Of a stretch of 64,000 nucleotides of DNA, positions 39,201 to 51,789 are shown in pieces (within the stretch, counting starts at the first letter, position 1; every line of letters starts with the position of its first letter). Source of the DNA: Aphis gossypii (Eukaryota > Arthropoda > Insecta > Hemiptera > Aphididae); NCBI RefSeq assembly GCF_020184175.1, contig NC_065530.1, positions 23,165,260 to 23,229,259 of the forward strand, given 5' to 3'. The notes under the pieces were generated by a model. It was not told the origin of the DNA. It worked only from the letters and a program-made list of their open reading frames with translations, and made no database searches. The translations under genes and the position numbers were made by a program.

Positions 39201-40780
39201 TTAACAAAATATGCACTTCTAGAGGAAAAATAGACAAATATAAGAAATATACTAAATAAAAATGATCACTTTAAACTTCCAGTACTATGACACAAATTTC
39301 TATATCACTTAGCTATGTATTGAATAATTAATAAAAAACATGGGAACTCCTATAAGTTTTTAGCCCTAGAGTTATAACATTACCAATATTCATTGTATTA
39401 ATTATCGCGTATGTTAATCTGTTAAAATTATAATATCAGTAACCAGTGTTTCTACATTGTATATATAAATTAAATTGCTTACATGATTACATATTATTAT
39501 GCATTCATATTTTGTAAGATATTCAAATGCATATTGTATATTATATTATATCAAATATCTAAAGTGCTGATGATGTTAATTTTTCATTATTCACTAGTGT
39601 ACCCATTTATTACTTCTGCAGTGTAATATACATAGTACATACCAAACATTTATGTGATGTAGTTATATACGTTTATTTAAACATTTTAAACAAAAAAAAC
39701 TAATTAATCAAAGCAATAATTGGTTTTAATTTTATCACTATATTATGATAAATTCTGGTTATTATTGTTATTCACGACTCACACTAGTCTTATATAATTA
39801 AAATATATATAAAAAAAAGATCTAATATAATATATTTAATAGCCACATATTTTATTAAACTAAATCATCTGCGTTGTATAAAGAATATACCCCTTAATAT
39901 ATCAAAATTATTTAAATAAATTGTTATTTTTTAATTATTAGAAATAATAAAACATAAATACTGTATTAAGACCGTGAAAATTGAAATTTTAGGCTCAACA
40001 TTTATTGGAAAATAACCATTGTAGATAGTTGTTTTCTCCATCTTTTACATATTATAGGTACAATATTCAATTATAAGTTCAAAATTCGCACTTATGTGAA
40101 CACAACATTATACTTAATAGTTTAGACGACAAGCGTAAACAATTAATTTAGTATAACTACGTAGATACATGTTTATGCACTAACTAATTATAACCAACTA
40201 CAAGACTTAAAAAAAAATTAAACAATAATGTTCAAGTACCCATACATATAATATTAACTACACGCCATATTATATAATATATTACACATTATTAATAAAA
40301 TAATGAATTACGCTATTAAAACTTTTTTTAACGTAATTATTGTTTGATATACAGTTAGGTACTTAAAGACATAATTAATAATAAAAAAATATATAATAAA
40401 TTATTAAAAATGATTTTTATTATACTTAATCATTACAATACTAAAATTCTATGTTCAGTCAGAATAGCAAATCGTATTGATTAAAAAAAATATAATAATA
40501 ATACTTCGTTTTACTTAAATTCGTTTACTTCAATACACATTATAACAATTTAATACATAATATAATATTATAATAAAAACACAATAAGTAGTCATTAGTG
40601 TTGAAAGATGAGTACCTATAATCAGTAGTCAGTGTATATAATATAAAAAAAAAAACTATGTACAAACCTCTACAATTGACGTTTGAATTAAGAAAAAAAT
40701 CATGTTTTAAATCGGTAAAATTGCTCCAAAATGTCACATAGCAGTACAGCATATGGATTAATTGGAAAGGTTTTTTTAGC
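36280..40780. other. Intergenic region CPR-D to CPR-E
   Basis: AT-rich. No gene, RNA or clear transposon supported. Confidence 0.45.
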
Positions 40781-40784
40781 ATAA

Positions 40785-40975
40785 GGGCGGTAACCATCCG
40801 TGTTGAATGTACGAAAAGAAAAATGCAACATAATATTACATAACCGGTTCTGTAATATATTATGGTAAAACATAATGTAATATACAATGTTTAACAAATA
40901 AGGTGATTGGAAGGGCTGAAATCACAATTACGATTCAACATAAATACGGAGAATCTAAAGAGAACTGTATCAGTC
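40785..40975 (+). promoter_or_regulatory. CPR-E promoter
   Basis: In order: GGGCGGTAACC (40785-40795), Grainyhead-type AACCGGTT (40842-40849), TGGAAGGGCTGA (40908-40919), CATAAATA (40939-40946) and initiator TCAGTC (40970-40975) with start A at 40972. TTCAACATAAATACGGAGAA around the TATA box is shared with CPR-J almost verbatim. Confidence 0.8.
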
Positions 40976-41044
40976 ACACACAACGTTCCTGCAAATAGTA
41001 CTTATAAAACATAGTTCAAAAACTATCAAACACGAAAATATAAA

Positions 41045-41663
41045 ATGGCCGTCAAGGTATGTGTATTTATATATATTAATATCATCGATCCGAAACTATT
41101 TTATACGGACCAAACATAAACACATACTACTTTTATAATAATAATATTATATTATTGTATTTGTGTTTTGCTAGTCAATATACAAAAAAGAAAAAGAGAG
41201 AATATAGTTATATTTTTTATACCATAATTTTTAAGTAAATTTCGTTTTTTTTCAGATGATCATTTTTGCCGCCTGCGTGGCCACCGCTCTCGCCCAATAC
41301 GCCGCACCCGTCGCTTATAAGCCTGTTGCTTATTCGGCACCAAAAGCTTACGCCCCAGAACCCTCATACCCACCAACGCCGTACAACTTTGAGTACAGCG
41401 TAAACGACCCACACACCTACGACGTCAAGAGTCAATCCGAATACAGCGATGGCAACGGCTACGTTAAAGGATCTTACAGCCTTTTGGAAGCCGACGGTTC
41501 CACCCGCACTGTCGAATACACCGCTGACGACTACAACGGTTTCAACGCCGAAGTCAAGAACTCCGCCCCAGCTGCCTACAAGCCAGCTTACTCCGCACCA
41601 GCTTACGCTGCCCCAGCTTACCCAGCACCAGCCTATAAACCAGCCTACAAACCAGCATACTAA
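41045..41663 (+). CDS. CPR-E: RR-2 cuticular protein
   Basis: Secreted chitin-binding cuticle protein, 139 aa. Exons are 41045-41056 (MAVK) and 41256-41663, with a 199-nt phase-0 intron. The signal peptide is residues 1-17 (ends ATALA, before QY). The RR-2 domain is about 46-106 (PYNFEYSVND, TYDVKSQSEYSDGNGYVKG, SYSLLEADGSTR, EYTADDYNGFNAEV). A short tail of PAYSAPAY/KPAY units ends AYKPAYKPAY and a tandem TAA TAA. The 3' UTR carries a coding-like fossil in the +1 frame (41677-41727) matching the tail of CPR-J, so the present C-terminus is probably secondary. Closest relatives are F and G. Confidence 0.95.
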
Positions 41664-41676
41664 TAATTTCTACCTT

Positions 41677-41727
41677 GCACCTTCCTACTCGGCGCCGGCT
41701 TATAAACCAGCACTGTACAAGACGTAT
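41677..41727 (+). pseudogene. Frame-shifted remnant of an ancestral CPR C-terminal tail
   Basis: In the +1 frame relative to CPR-E, and starting 13 nt after its stop codon, these 51 nt translate to APSYSAPAYKPALYKTY. CPR-J ends APAYSAPAYKPAPYKTY followed by TAA, so 15 of 17 residues match. In CPR-E the next codon is AAA instead of TAA. It is non-coding as the gene now reads. Confidence 0.75.
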
Positions 41728-41878
41728 AAAGACTTAAGTCCACGCTCAATCATTATCAATTTTATCGACGATCGTGATGGTATTTTAGTCGTTATACCTA
41801 TGAATGATTATTATATATCATTGTTCACCAACTAAATATTGTGTAAAGTGTCATTTTCATCAATGTGTTTATTTTGTA

Positions 41879-41884
41879 AATAAA
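41879..41884 (+). terminator. Poly(A) signal of CPR-E
   Basis: AATAAA in the context GTAAATAAATAGTAAATTCA, which is conserved near the end of CPR-J (63630). Confidence 0.7.
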
Positions 41885-41889
41885 TAGTA

Positions 41890-44028
41890 AATTCATAAAA
41901 AAAATATATATATTATATATTATATACCGAGTATTATTTTTTATTATATTTATTCCAAACATTGTAACTTATGAGTTATCAATATTGTTAACCAGATTAT
42001 AGAAAATCAAAAATAAAATATCAAAAAATATTTAAGGGTACAATATGATATCGTTATAAAATATAAAAACTATATTTAATTGTAGTTATTTCAAAACTCA
42101 ATTGATAAAATAATATTATATAATATACACAAAACTATTGACTATTAAAGTGTAAATTTAATTGGATTACCTACACGAACATTAATGAATTAAAAAGTAA
42201 ATCAGAAACTTCACCTATTATAAATATGAAATACACTAAGTCATTGTGTTTGCATAATGTACTCACCAATCAGTCAATAACCTAACATTGTTTCCGTATT
42301 ACATTTATGATAGTATTATCCCATACCTGTTATCTTGATGTTTAAAAAATTATAAACAGTTATTATTTTGGACATTTATTTTAATTAACTTTTTATTTCT
42401 TAACTCGTATGAAAGTTTTTTTTTTTTAATCGGCTCTGAAAAAGCTGAGTAATGTTGAATGTATTTATTTTAGAATGAGTAATACTTTTTTTGTGTATAA
42501 TAACCTCTTGTACACATTTCTACTTTGTAGTTGAAAAAACGCTTCAATCTTCAACTTTGAGGTTTCAAATAGCTAAAGCTAAATAAATCTATATGGGACT
42601 ATTCGGAAATAAATATTAAAAACTTGTGAACTTTATTCCTCAGAGTTGGGTTTGAGAATCATACAATCATAAATTTTTGTGTTTATATTTAAGGTTAAAA
42701 AATCAACACTAAGTTTTTCATAAGTGTTCCTTAAATATCTATAGAGAAAACTCGAAGCATCATTAAAAGAAAAATTCTAAGTGCGTTTAAATTTTTACGA
42801 AATTGTGTAACGATAACGATTTATCCTAAAACGACTTTAAATATTTGTTATTATTCAAAAAGTATAAGTCGTAGATACTTGAAAATTCCACCAGTAATTT
42901 AGATTGAAATTTTTTTTACATAATTTAACTTTCAAAATATTTCACTTATTTTAATGCTATTTAAAGGCATTTGAAATATTCATGTTTTTTTTTTCATGTT
43001 TTTTCTTTTTATATAAATATTGATAAAATGTTTTTGACCAAGTCAAAATACTTAAAATTTAATACTACGTTCCTTATAAGTTAGTCTTATAGTAATATGG
43101 TGATTCAAAAATTATAAGAATACATAAGCATAATTTTTTTTTTTTAGCATTTGAAATTCAATTCAAATATTGACAAAAATTCGTCAAAATCATGAGTATT
43201 TTCAAATTATTTTGTAGGTTTAATTCATAAAAAGTTTTGTATAAGTAGCTATGAGTTGAAAATTTAATACATGATTTCCTATAATTTTGGCTAACAATAA
43301 CTATAAAATAACTTAAATGTTTGGTGTATTCAGGCTATTAAAACATAAATCACCTTTTATACCAACCACCGGAAATTGAATCCTAGGATGATAAATTTAA
43401 TTATCTTCGTTCAGAATTGTTTTCGTACACAATAATACCTATCTTTGGATTCAAATTTAATACATCAATTATAGTGACCTACTATACAGTAGAGCGTTAC
43501 TCACTTGACCACTATTTTTTTTTTCAATTCTTGTATATTTGAATACGTTTATTCGATTACAATTTTTGTTTAAGTGTACTTATGTACCTACGTACCTATA
43601 TTATATAGATATAAATAATTTCAATATTTTTGATAACATATGGTGAGAAAGAAAATGATAAATAAAATTATCATGCATTTTTATGATGTATAATAACTCA
43701 TATACTGTTAACACTTGAGAACTTAAAACATTAACGGCTATAGTTAAATTATATTTAAATTTTCTTGAAATTAAGTGATGAAACAAGTAATGAAACCGTT
43801 TTTAAAATTCAATAACAGTTTAGTAACACATCATATAATATAATATGTAAGAACACCCACCATTGCATACACCTGAAATGATGTCTAAACAACGTGTAAG
43901 GATTGTTCTTTCTTTTATTTTCTATATTAAATATAAGCATCTTATATGTTAGTGAATAATATGCTATGTGACTGTTCGTTCGCAACCATTTGTGATGTAA
44001 TCATTTTTAATAATATTTATATATTGTA

Positions 44029-44077
<49 letters not shown>

Positions 44078-45600
44078 ACCACACATTATTGTTTCTTTTT
44101 GCTCTAGATTCCTAAAGGTATGAAAAACATGGTCCAATAATAAAATTGTAAAATAATAATTATTTTCTATATTCAACAAATAATATTTTCTATTATTATT
44201 TTACAATAATACAAAATATTTCTTTTTACATGCTGTATATGAACGTATTAATTATGATTAGTCTGTTTTTGAGTTTCCCTAGTTTCTAAGTTTTAAGTTT
44301 TAGAATGATGAAAAATATATACATACAATATACATGTAGTTTGTACTTATGTCGCTCAAATATCGTCACAATTATTAATTGAAAACCAAAAACAGCTAAT
44401 AGGAAAGTTACTAAATAATATTTATATCTTTTACAGACTAATCTTTTATTGTATTCATAATATTGTAATCAACTAAGTGTAACATTTCAGTAAATCCAAT
44501 GGAATAATATATTAGTATAGTATAACAGTTACTATGAAGTATTATAGTACAGTAATATACATGTATAATGTAACATATAACAACAGGTTTGCAAAGATCA
44601 TAAAGATCATCTTGATGGCAATATTTCAAACCAGGTTGAACTCATTCTTAATGTTATTCGAAATTTTTAACGTGTCAAACAGAAATATCTTATAAATATT
44701 AATAATCTATCGATATTTGTAAAATACAAAATTTTCAAATCCTACTCGTGTTTGTATTGCAAAACTTTATTACGAACTTAATTAATGAATAGTACACGCA
44801 TAAGATAAAATGCGGTAATTCAATTACACCATTTAATTAATGTTAATTTAAATTGGTATAATAATAAATTTGTTATAAAATATATTCATACCGAATCTGT
44901 ACATAGATCTAAACATAGACGATATTTAAACGTACAACGCATAAGTTTCAGTTCAGATCTAATGATGGTTACTAACGTAAATTAGCGACGATACTCACTT
45001 AAATCAAAATATGCTACGTCAAGATAATATGGGCTCAATACAGCGCCGTTATCATGGAAATAAACAACCTCTCGCACGCTGCTGCTACTAAACTAGTAAA
45101 TAAGCGGCGCACTTCTCCGAGCTCATTTTTAATTTAATCGAATCACGAGTTGATGATCATTTAATTTTTTTTTAATTACTTATGAAATGAAAAAATTAAA
45201 GATCGTTTTTGGTTATAACTATCATTAAACGACATAATAATATATACAAATCATTACATGTAAATGTGATAAAAGATTACTGGCAAACAGAGTTTGGTGA
45301 CGTTAAAAATATTATATAATTTCAAATGTAAATGTATTTAAATTTTAAGATTATACACGGTAGGTGTATGACATATTAAATGATCATATACTTATCCACT
45401 CCACTCCCATTTAAATGATACAATAAAAGGCCCTTTTCATAGTTACGAGTATTAGATGCAGGCGTTGAAATGTGCATTGTTATTCGGTTCATACGTGCCA
45501 CTCCTTAGATTACGGGTATCAATTAATTTATTTTAAATAGATCGTTAACGTAAAAAAATTGATTTTTTTAACGAACTTGAACCATATTTCACTAATTTAA
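41890..45600. other. Intergenic region CPR-E to CPR-F
   Basis: AT-rich with no supported gene. About 42540-43320 reads like a degenerate interspersed repeat (phrases such as AAAAAGTATAAGTCGTAG, TTCGTCAAAATCATGAGTA and AGCTATGAGTTGAAAATTTA), a judgement from style only. A CA microsatellite is at 44031-44074. A slightly GC-richer patch lies at about 45030-45130. Confidence 0.4.
44031..44074. repeat. (CA)n microsatellite
   Basis: 22 uninterrupted CA units. Confidence 0.95.
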
Positions 45601-45650
45601 ATTAAATGTGTTAAAAATTCAATGTATTACTGCACGGGCGTCTCCGCCTC

Positions 45651-45779
45651 AACCGGTTCTTGTACGACGCGATACAGTGACTGTCCAAGAGAACATTGTT
45701 TACTGTGTACGACTGGAAGGGATGAGGAGACACATTTTTAGCTTAAATACCATGGCTTTGGTCTCCATAATCACCAGTT
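45651..45779 (+). promoter_or_regulatory. CPR-F promoter
   Basis: Grainyhead-type AACCGGTT (45651-45658), TGGAAGGGATGA (45714-45725), a weak TATA CTTAAATA (45742-45749) and CCAGTT with start A at 45776, 34 nt after the TATA start. An ATG at 45752 lies between TATA and the initiator and so should not be transcribed. Confidence 0.75.
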
Positions 45780-45835
45780 CATTTCTGTACACAGTCATTC
45801 AATACTTTGACAAAACAACAAAAAAATCAACTAAA

Positions 45836-46421
45836 ATGGCCGCTAAGGTAAGTTAAGATTATCGTATTTTTATATTTTAAAGCGTTTGCTTTTTTAAACG
45901 GATCAATGTTTAATTTATGAGCCACTTCGGTATAAAATGAATTTTTTTAAATCTTTTTAAACGTTTTTTTACAGTTCATCATCCTCGCCGCTTGCGTGGC
46001 TACCGCCCTTGCTCAATACTCTGCCCCAGCTTACAAGCCAGCGTACTCAGCGCCCGCTTACTCCGCACCAAAGGCTTACGCCCCAGAGCCCGCATACGCC
46101 CCAGCCCCATACAGCTTCGAATACAGCGTAAACGACCCACACACCTACGACGTCAAGAGCCAATCTGAATACGCCGACGGCAACGGTTACGTCAAAGGAT
46201 CCTACAGCCTTTTGGAAGCCGACGGTTCCACCCGCACTGTCGAATACACCGCTGACGACTACAACGGTTTCAACGCCGTCGTCAAGAACTCCGCTCCAGC
46301 TGCCTACAAGCCAGCTTACTCCGCACCAGCCTACGCTGCCCCAGCTTACCCAGCACCAACTTACCCAGCACCAGCCTACTCCGCACCGGCCTACAAGCCA
46401 GCATACAAACCAGCATACTAA
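45836..46421 (+). CDS. CPR-F: RR-2 cuticular protein
   Basis: Secreted chitin-binding cuticle protein, 152 aa. Exons are 45836-45847 (MAAK) and 45975-46421, with a 127-nt phase-0 intron (donor GTAAGT, acceptor TTACAG). Exon 2 begins FIILAACVATALA, so the reading starts upstream of the GTG at 45996. The signal peptide is residues 1-17 and the mature end QYSAP. The RR-2 domain is about 49-109 (PYSFEYSVND, TYDVKSQSEYADGNGYVKG, EYTADDYNGFNAVV). The tail is PAYSAPAY/AAPAY units ending KPAYKPAY, then TAA TAA. The N-terminal linker (YKPAYSAPAYSAPKAYAPE) is nearly identical to that of CPR-J at the DNA level. Confidence 0.95.
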
Positions 46422-46536
46422 TAATTTATTTTATCATGTGCACCAAATCTCTTCTTTACCTTTCATATTTCATACCACTGTTATGAAATGTTCATTATTC
46501 ACCAACTATTTATGTCATCGTTGTATTTATTTTATA

Positions 46537-46542
46537 AATAAA
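46537..46542 (+). terminator. Poly(A) signal of CPR-F
   Basis: AATAAA within TTTATAAATAAATAATGAAT, aligning with the 3' ends of CPR-E and CPR-J. Confidence 0.7.
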
Positions 46543-46549
46543 TAATGAA

Positions 46550-49500
46550 TCAAAATAAACAAAGTAATTGTGTTATTTCTTATATATGATTATTAATTAT
46601 GTATGATCAATATCGTACAAGCTATGCTTTGTATAGCTTCAGTAATGATAAGGTTTCAATGGTTTTTTTTTTATTTGTGAACCACGTTTATCTTAGCAAA
46701 AAAAAAACCTATCAATCGATTATAATTGCATTTGAAAAGATAGTTGTCATTTAATTACTGTGCATTTTTATATAATTTAATGTAAAAAATTAAAAATGTA
46801 TTATTCTTAATTTCGTCGAAATTATTATGTTCTATTATCTCTAAAATTCTCACATCTCTGTTTCATCTTGTTTATACCCTTATAACTTATTGTGGTTAAT
46901 AAATTATAACTAGCAAACAAAAATGTTGAAAAAATATAATATATACTAATGTAATAAACTCGTAAAAACAGTATAGTAATTGTGTTGACAAATTATTAAA
47001 TCTATTAAAAAACGTTTTGCTTTGCATATTACAATAAAAAGTGTATTGTTCTTTCTAACCTTCGTGTGTGTTTATAACAATTTTATAAGAGTTAAATAAC
47101 AATAAAAGCTTATTCTTAGCTATTTATACTATATAGAATATATTTATAACATTTTAGTTAAATTATATTAGTGTTCAGATTTGGTAGCTGTTTTCATTAT
47201 ACAATTATTTTATTTTTTTTTTATGAAAACAAATTACCTTCATACTTCATAATTTTTTTATTATTTTTTTAAATATCTTTTTAGTTTTAATATTTACGAA
47301 AAATGAATAATTTACCACAACAATTGTCTAAATATATATTTATGCTATAAATCAGTTTGAACTCACCAATAGGTTAGGTTAAGTGTTCGGTTTATTATAT
47401 TTTAAAGAATATACGAGAAGTACCTCATACAGTTATAGACTACTTCTATGTCATAGAATGATTAGGTATTCTGATAGAGACTTATTCATCATGTATTTGA
47501 GAGACAAGGGGTTAATTACGTATACTAGCTTACTAGTTGTGCCTACTATTAAAATACATTATTGATATGTAGAATATTTAATGGACATTTTTTTTTCAAT
47601 ATCTTAATGAGATTTATGAAATGTTTTTCAATTTATAAGTTTTTTTTTCCATCGCTAGTTGTAGGATGGCCATTTTTTTATTTTAGCAACACATACATCA
47701 TATCCTAACCTTATCATACCTAATCATCGAGATTTATAGTGCCTATAGCTGTATCCCTTCTAACATAAAAAAAAAATTAAATTATAATATAAACATTAAT
47801 AATATTATAACCAATAAGTATTTTGATTGATATATAAATTAAAGAATATATAATAAACAACTTAATTTACTCTGCTAAAAATTTATTAAAACACGTTAGG
47901 TGTTAAAGATAAAAAGTGAATTGTTATCCAAAATACATGGTAATTTTAATCATTGCACTGTCCGAAACAAATCTTTTGTTTGATATAATCAAGAAATTTC
48001 AAAATAATGTTCAGATTTAAAATATAGTTACCTATATATTATAAAAAAAAAATTATTAAAACTTACATTTGAAACCGGTCTTTTTATATTTTCTTACATA
48101 GTGTAATAAAAACTCTCAAGAACTACCAAATATGGGTTGATATAATAAATAATATTATTACTTCTATTAAATATATCATAGGTGTGTTTAAACTGTATTT
48201 TAGCTTCTGAATTCAAACAACTTAAAATTATTTTGTAATTTCACCTGAATATTAATATGTGCATTGTGCACTAAAAAACTATAATATTGTTGTATGTTTT
48301 TATAAAAATTAAAACCTTTATACATTTTTACAACGTAATGATGATAATGCAGTAATTTTATTATTTAAAAGTTACAACACATAACTGTAGTTAGTATCGA
48401 AGCTTAAAATCAGTATATCTAACAACCAATATGGACTATTTTACTTATGTATTATTAAGATTTTCTTAACAACCATTACACATTTATTTAAATAATAAAA
48501 TAAATCATTACACATAATATAGATCTAATAAGGAAATATATTTTTATTTATTTGCAAATGTAAGAACATTTGGTACATTTTTTTTTCAGTGTAATAAATT
48601 GCTACTTTGAGATTTAAAAAATATATATTTTTTTATACATGATATGCATTTTTGCCGTTTTAAAAAATCACAATATAGCAAACTTGTGATCAGTGAAATT
48701 AATTATATGTTGTTAACTTTAATATTAGAATTAAAATTATCTATTATCAATGTATAGGTAAGAATCTAATCTGTGAATTTTTTTAGATATTTTAGTTTTT
48801 AACTAGGTTATGAATATTATAAATATTACAAATCAAAATTATTATTTATGATTCAATAGTTAAAATATCAAAAAAATCTAACGCTTAAGCATAGATTATA
48901 TTTTTATATTATATAATATATATAATATTATATATATATATATATATATATGATACGAGTTTTATAAGTCGATACTTATCATTTTAATTTAATCTTATAA
49001 TTATTATTTTTGATAACTTTTTTATTTTCCTAAGTTATTATTAATAAAATTCCTGTTTAATTAAATTTGTTATACGTCGATCATTCACAAATATGGAAAA
49101 GTGAATGAGAGATTAAAATAAATATGAGTATTTCTTTATTTGATCCATAGGGTAGTTAGAATAAGTATAAATGTATTTTGAAATATCAGTATAATTCTCA
49201 AGTTACAATGAATGAAAGCATATGTGTAAAGTTAAATAGTTTAGTGGACAGTCTATAATAGGTACACGTAGGTTGGTAATAATCTGTTTATTATTTACCT
49301 ATTATATATTATTTTAATTATTCAACTGAATTTCCATAACAATGTATCAAATAAATTATTATATAAGATCGTATAGTACGTGTTGTTAAGTATATACATT
49401 ATACATAGTACATATATGATAAAAATATTATAATAAAAAATGCTAATTTTAGCTTAACAAAAGTTACTATCATTTTGATATGTAAACACACAAATGAATT

Positions 49501-50400
49501 ATAATTACAGTATAATCCTTATATACAGGCATACACACACACACACATATACACTCTACTTTCTCTTCAGTAAATAATGCCGTAAACAGCATTATTGTTA
49601 ATACTTAACATTATCGAAATATTAAACACGACAGTGTTTAAAACCGTAATATGTAGTAATGCGTCAATATAATTTATTGCGAACTACGTATACTTTTTAC
49701 CACGTATACATATTGTTCTAATCGTGGCTGGGTAGTAAAAGATGCGGTATCACCATCGGCGCGGCAGCTATTAGTTCACATCCCCGTAACGATCGAATAT
49801 TTTCATAGACATTATTGTCATATTTTAAACTCGCCACTAGATTGTATGCACAACACAAAAACGGTATTACCGTGACCGTAATTTTAAGAACAGACTATTT
49901 TAAACATATATAATATATTACACGATAATAATATAATATGATGTAGGTGTCCTCTACGTCATAATTATATTATATCATATTATTATGTATCAACATGTAA
50001 TTTCATAATTACGGTCGATTTTATATTATTTACTACAACACCGGCAAATTATTGCTTTAAATCTCGTGATTTAATTTTTAATTATTAGAACTAATATTAT
50101 TATGTGTCGTACATGTATAATATTATTTTTCGGTTCATATATTATAAATAGCTCGCACACACATAGCGTAGAACGTGTAAAATTTCTGCCCGAGGCGGTC
50201 ATATCGCGTACGTAATAATTAGGGTTAAAAGAAAAACATCGTAAATCGCCTTCGCGCCGACAATGAAGAAAATACAATCATGGTGACAACGACGTATGTA
50301 GTGCGTTCGTAATAATATAATATAATATTATTATATAGTAACTCACGTGCACTCGACCTATATATAGGTATAAATATTGTATCAAAACCTGTTGTTTGGG
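46550..50400. other. Intergenic region CPR-F to CPR-G
   Basis: AT-rich with no supported gene. A TA microsatellite is at about 48929-48951. The last kilobase (49550-50350) is somewhat CpG-richer, as expected upstream of a promoter. Confidence 0.4.
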
Positions 50401-50421
50401 AGTGGTTTTTTAATGCGTTGG

Positions 50422-50638
50422 ACCAGTTTACCAGGTGAAGGTTCTCTCGTATACGCGTGTGAGCGTTTGTGTTTGCTCTTGTTTATTATTATTATTATTT
50501 TTTTTTCTTTACGCCATATTAGTATTTTTGCACACCCACGTTCGGTAGCGACACGCGTTACCGTCTGGGAGGGATTATTTGAAACCCCCTAAACTTTTAG
50601 CATAAATACGGTCGGTGCAATTCAAACATCACTCAGTT
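50422..50638 (+). promoter_or_regulatory. CPR-G promoter
   Basis: CATAAATA (50601-50608) with initiator TCAGTT (50633-50638), start A at 50635, 34 nt from TATA. TGGGAGGGATTA (50566-50577) is the counterpart of the purine-rich box. The best Grainyhead-type match, ACCAGTT (50422-50428), is weak and lies 179 nt upstream of TATA, much farther than in the other genes. Confidence 0.7.
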
Positions 50639-50690
50639 CATTCCATTAACTTCAGTGTCTAGTATCTCAACAGAACACACACTCACAAAA

Positions 50691-51583
50691 ATGGCCGCTA
50701 AGGTAAGAAATATATCACTGATAAAACGTTGTTATTATGAAGAAAAAAAATTTAAGCATTTGCTCGGTACTTCGATACAAGTTTTTTCACGGTTCAGTAT
50801 AATTGATTAGTACTATCAATAGTATCATAATATGATAACGACATTTCAGTTTTAAATTAATTAAACTTTTTTCTGTTAATAATATTTAATAAAAATCTCA
50901 TTATTTTTATTTTTTCTTCAATATATATTATACCGTTTAATTATTCATAACTTAAGGATTAATAACGGTCCTTTTAAAAAAACCATAAAACCAAAAAGAA
51001 ATCACATAGGATAAAACAACCGTCTGATAAATTATAAAAAAATAATACAACTTTTATTTTTTTGTTCTAGTTGATCATCTTCGCCGCTTGCGTGGCTTCT
51101 GCTCTCGCCCAATACCCCGCCCCAGCTTACAAGCCCGCTTACTCGGCACCAGCTTACTCGGCACCAGCTTACTCCGCACCAGCTTACTCCGCACCAAAGG
51201 CCTATGCTCCAGAACCCGCATACGCACCAGCCCCATACAACTTCGAATACAGCGTAAACGACCCAACCACATACGACGTCAAGAGCCAATCCGAATACAG
51301 CGACGGCAACGGTTACGTCAAGGGATCTTACAGCCTTTTGGAAGCTGACGGTTCCACCCGTACCGTTGAATACACCGCTGACGACTACAACGGTTTCAAC
51401 GCCGTCGTCAAGAACGAAGGTGGATACAAGGCCCCAGCTTACTCCGCACCAGCCTACAAGCCAGCTTACTCCGCACCAGCCTACAAGCCAGCTTACGCCG
51501 CACCAGCCTATGCTGCCCCAGCTTACCCAGCACCAGCATACTCTGCCCCGGCCTACAAACCAGCATACAAACCAGCATACTAA
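50691..51583 (+). CDS. CPR-G: RR-2 cuticular protein
   Basis: Secreted chitin-binding cuticle protein, 174 aa. Exons are 50691-50702 (MAAK) and 51071-51583, with a 368-nt phase-0 intron, the longest among the compact genes. Exon 2 begins with TTG (Leu): LIIFAACVASALA completes a 17-residue signal peptide. The RR-2 domain is about 59-119 (PYNFEYSVND, TYDVKSQSEYSDGNGYVKG, EYTADDYNGFNAVV). The N-terminal linker has extra YSAPA units compared with CPR-F, and the tail alternates YSAPAYKPA and YAAPA units, ending KPAYKPAY and TAA TAA. No AATAAA is found in the first 200 nt of the 3' flank; AATATA near 51710 may serve. Confidence 0.95.
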
Positions 51584-51789
51584 TAATTTCCTCAGTCATA
51601 TGAACCAACTCTCTTCTTCACCTCTTTCTTTTTTTCATGTTTTCTTCGTGTACCTCTGGACCATCGCGTTCATATTGAACCGTGGTTGCAAAGTCATACA
51701 TTGCCATATTAATATAATATAAGACAATGGGTACGACTTATGTATTTATTGTGTAAATATATATATCAATGTGTATTTATTGAATATCG

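Noticed and set aside
45608..45856. 82-codon ORF over the CPR-F promoter and exon 1
   Set aside because: It spans TATA, the initiator and the donor site and ends two codons into the intron, so it is an accidental reading.
48073..48080. AACCGGTC in the CPR-F to CPR-G gap
   Set aside because: No TATA/initiator pair or gene nearby; treated as background occurrence of the Grainyhead-type motif.
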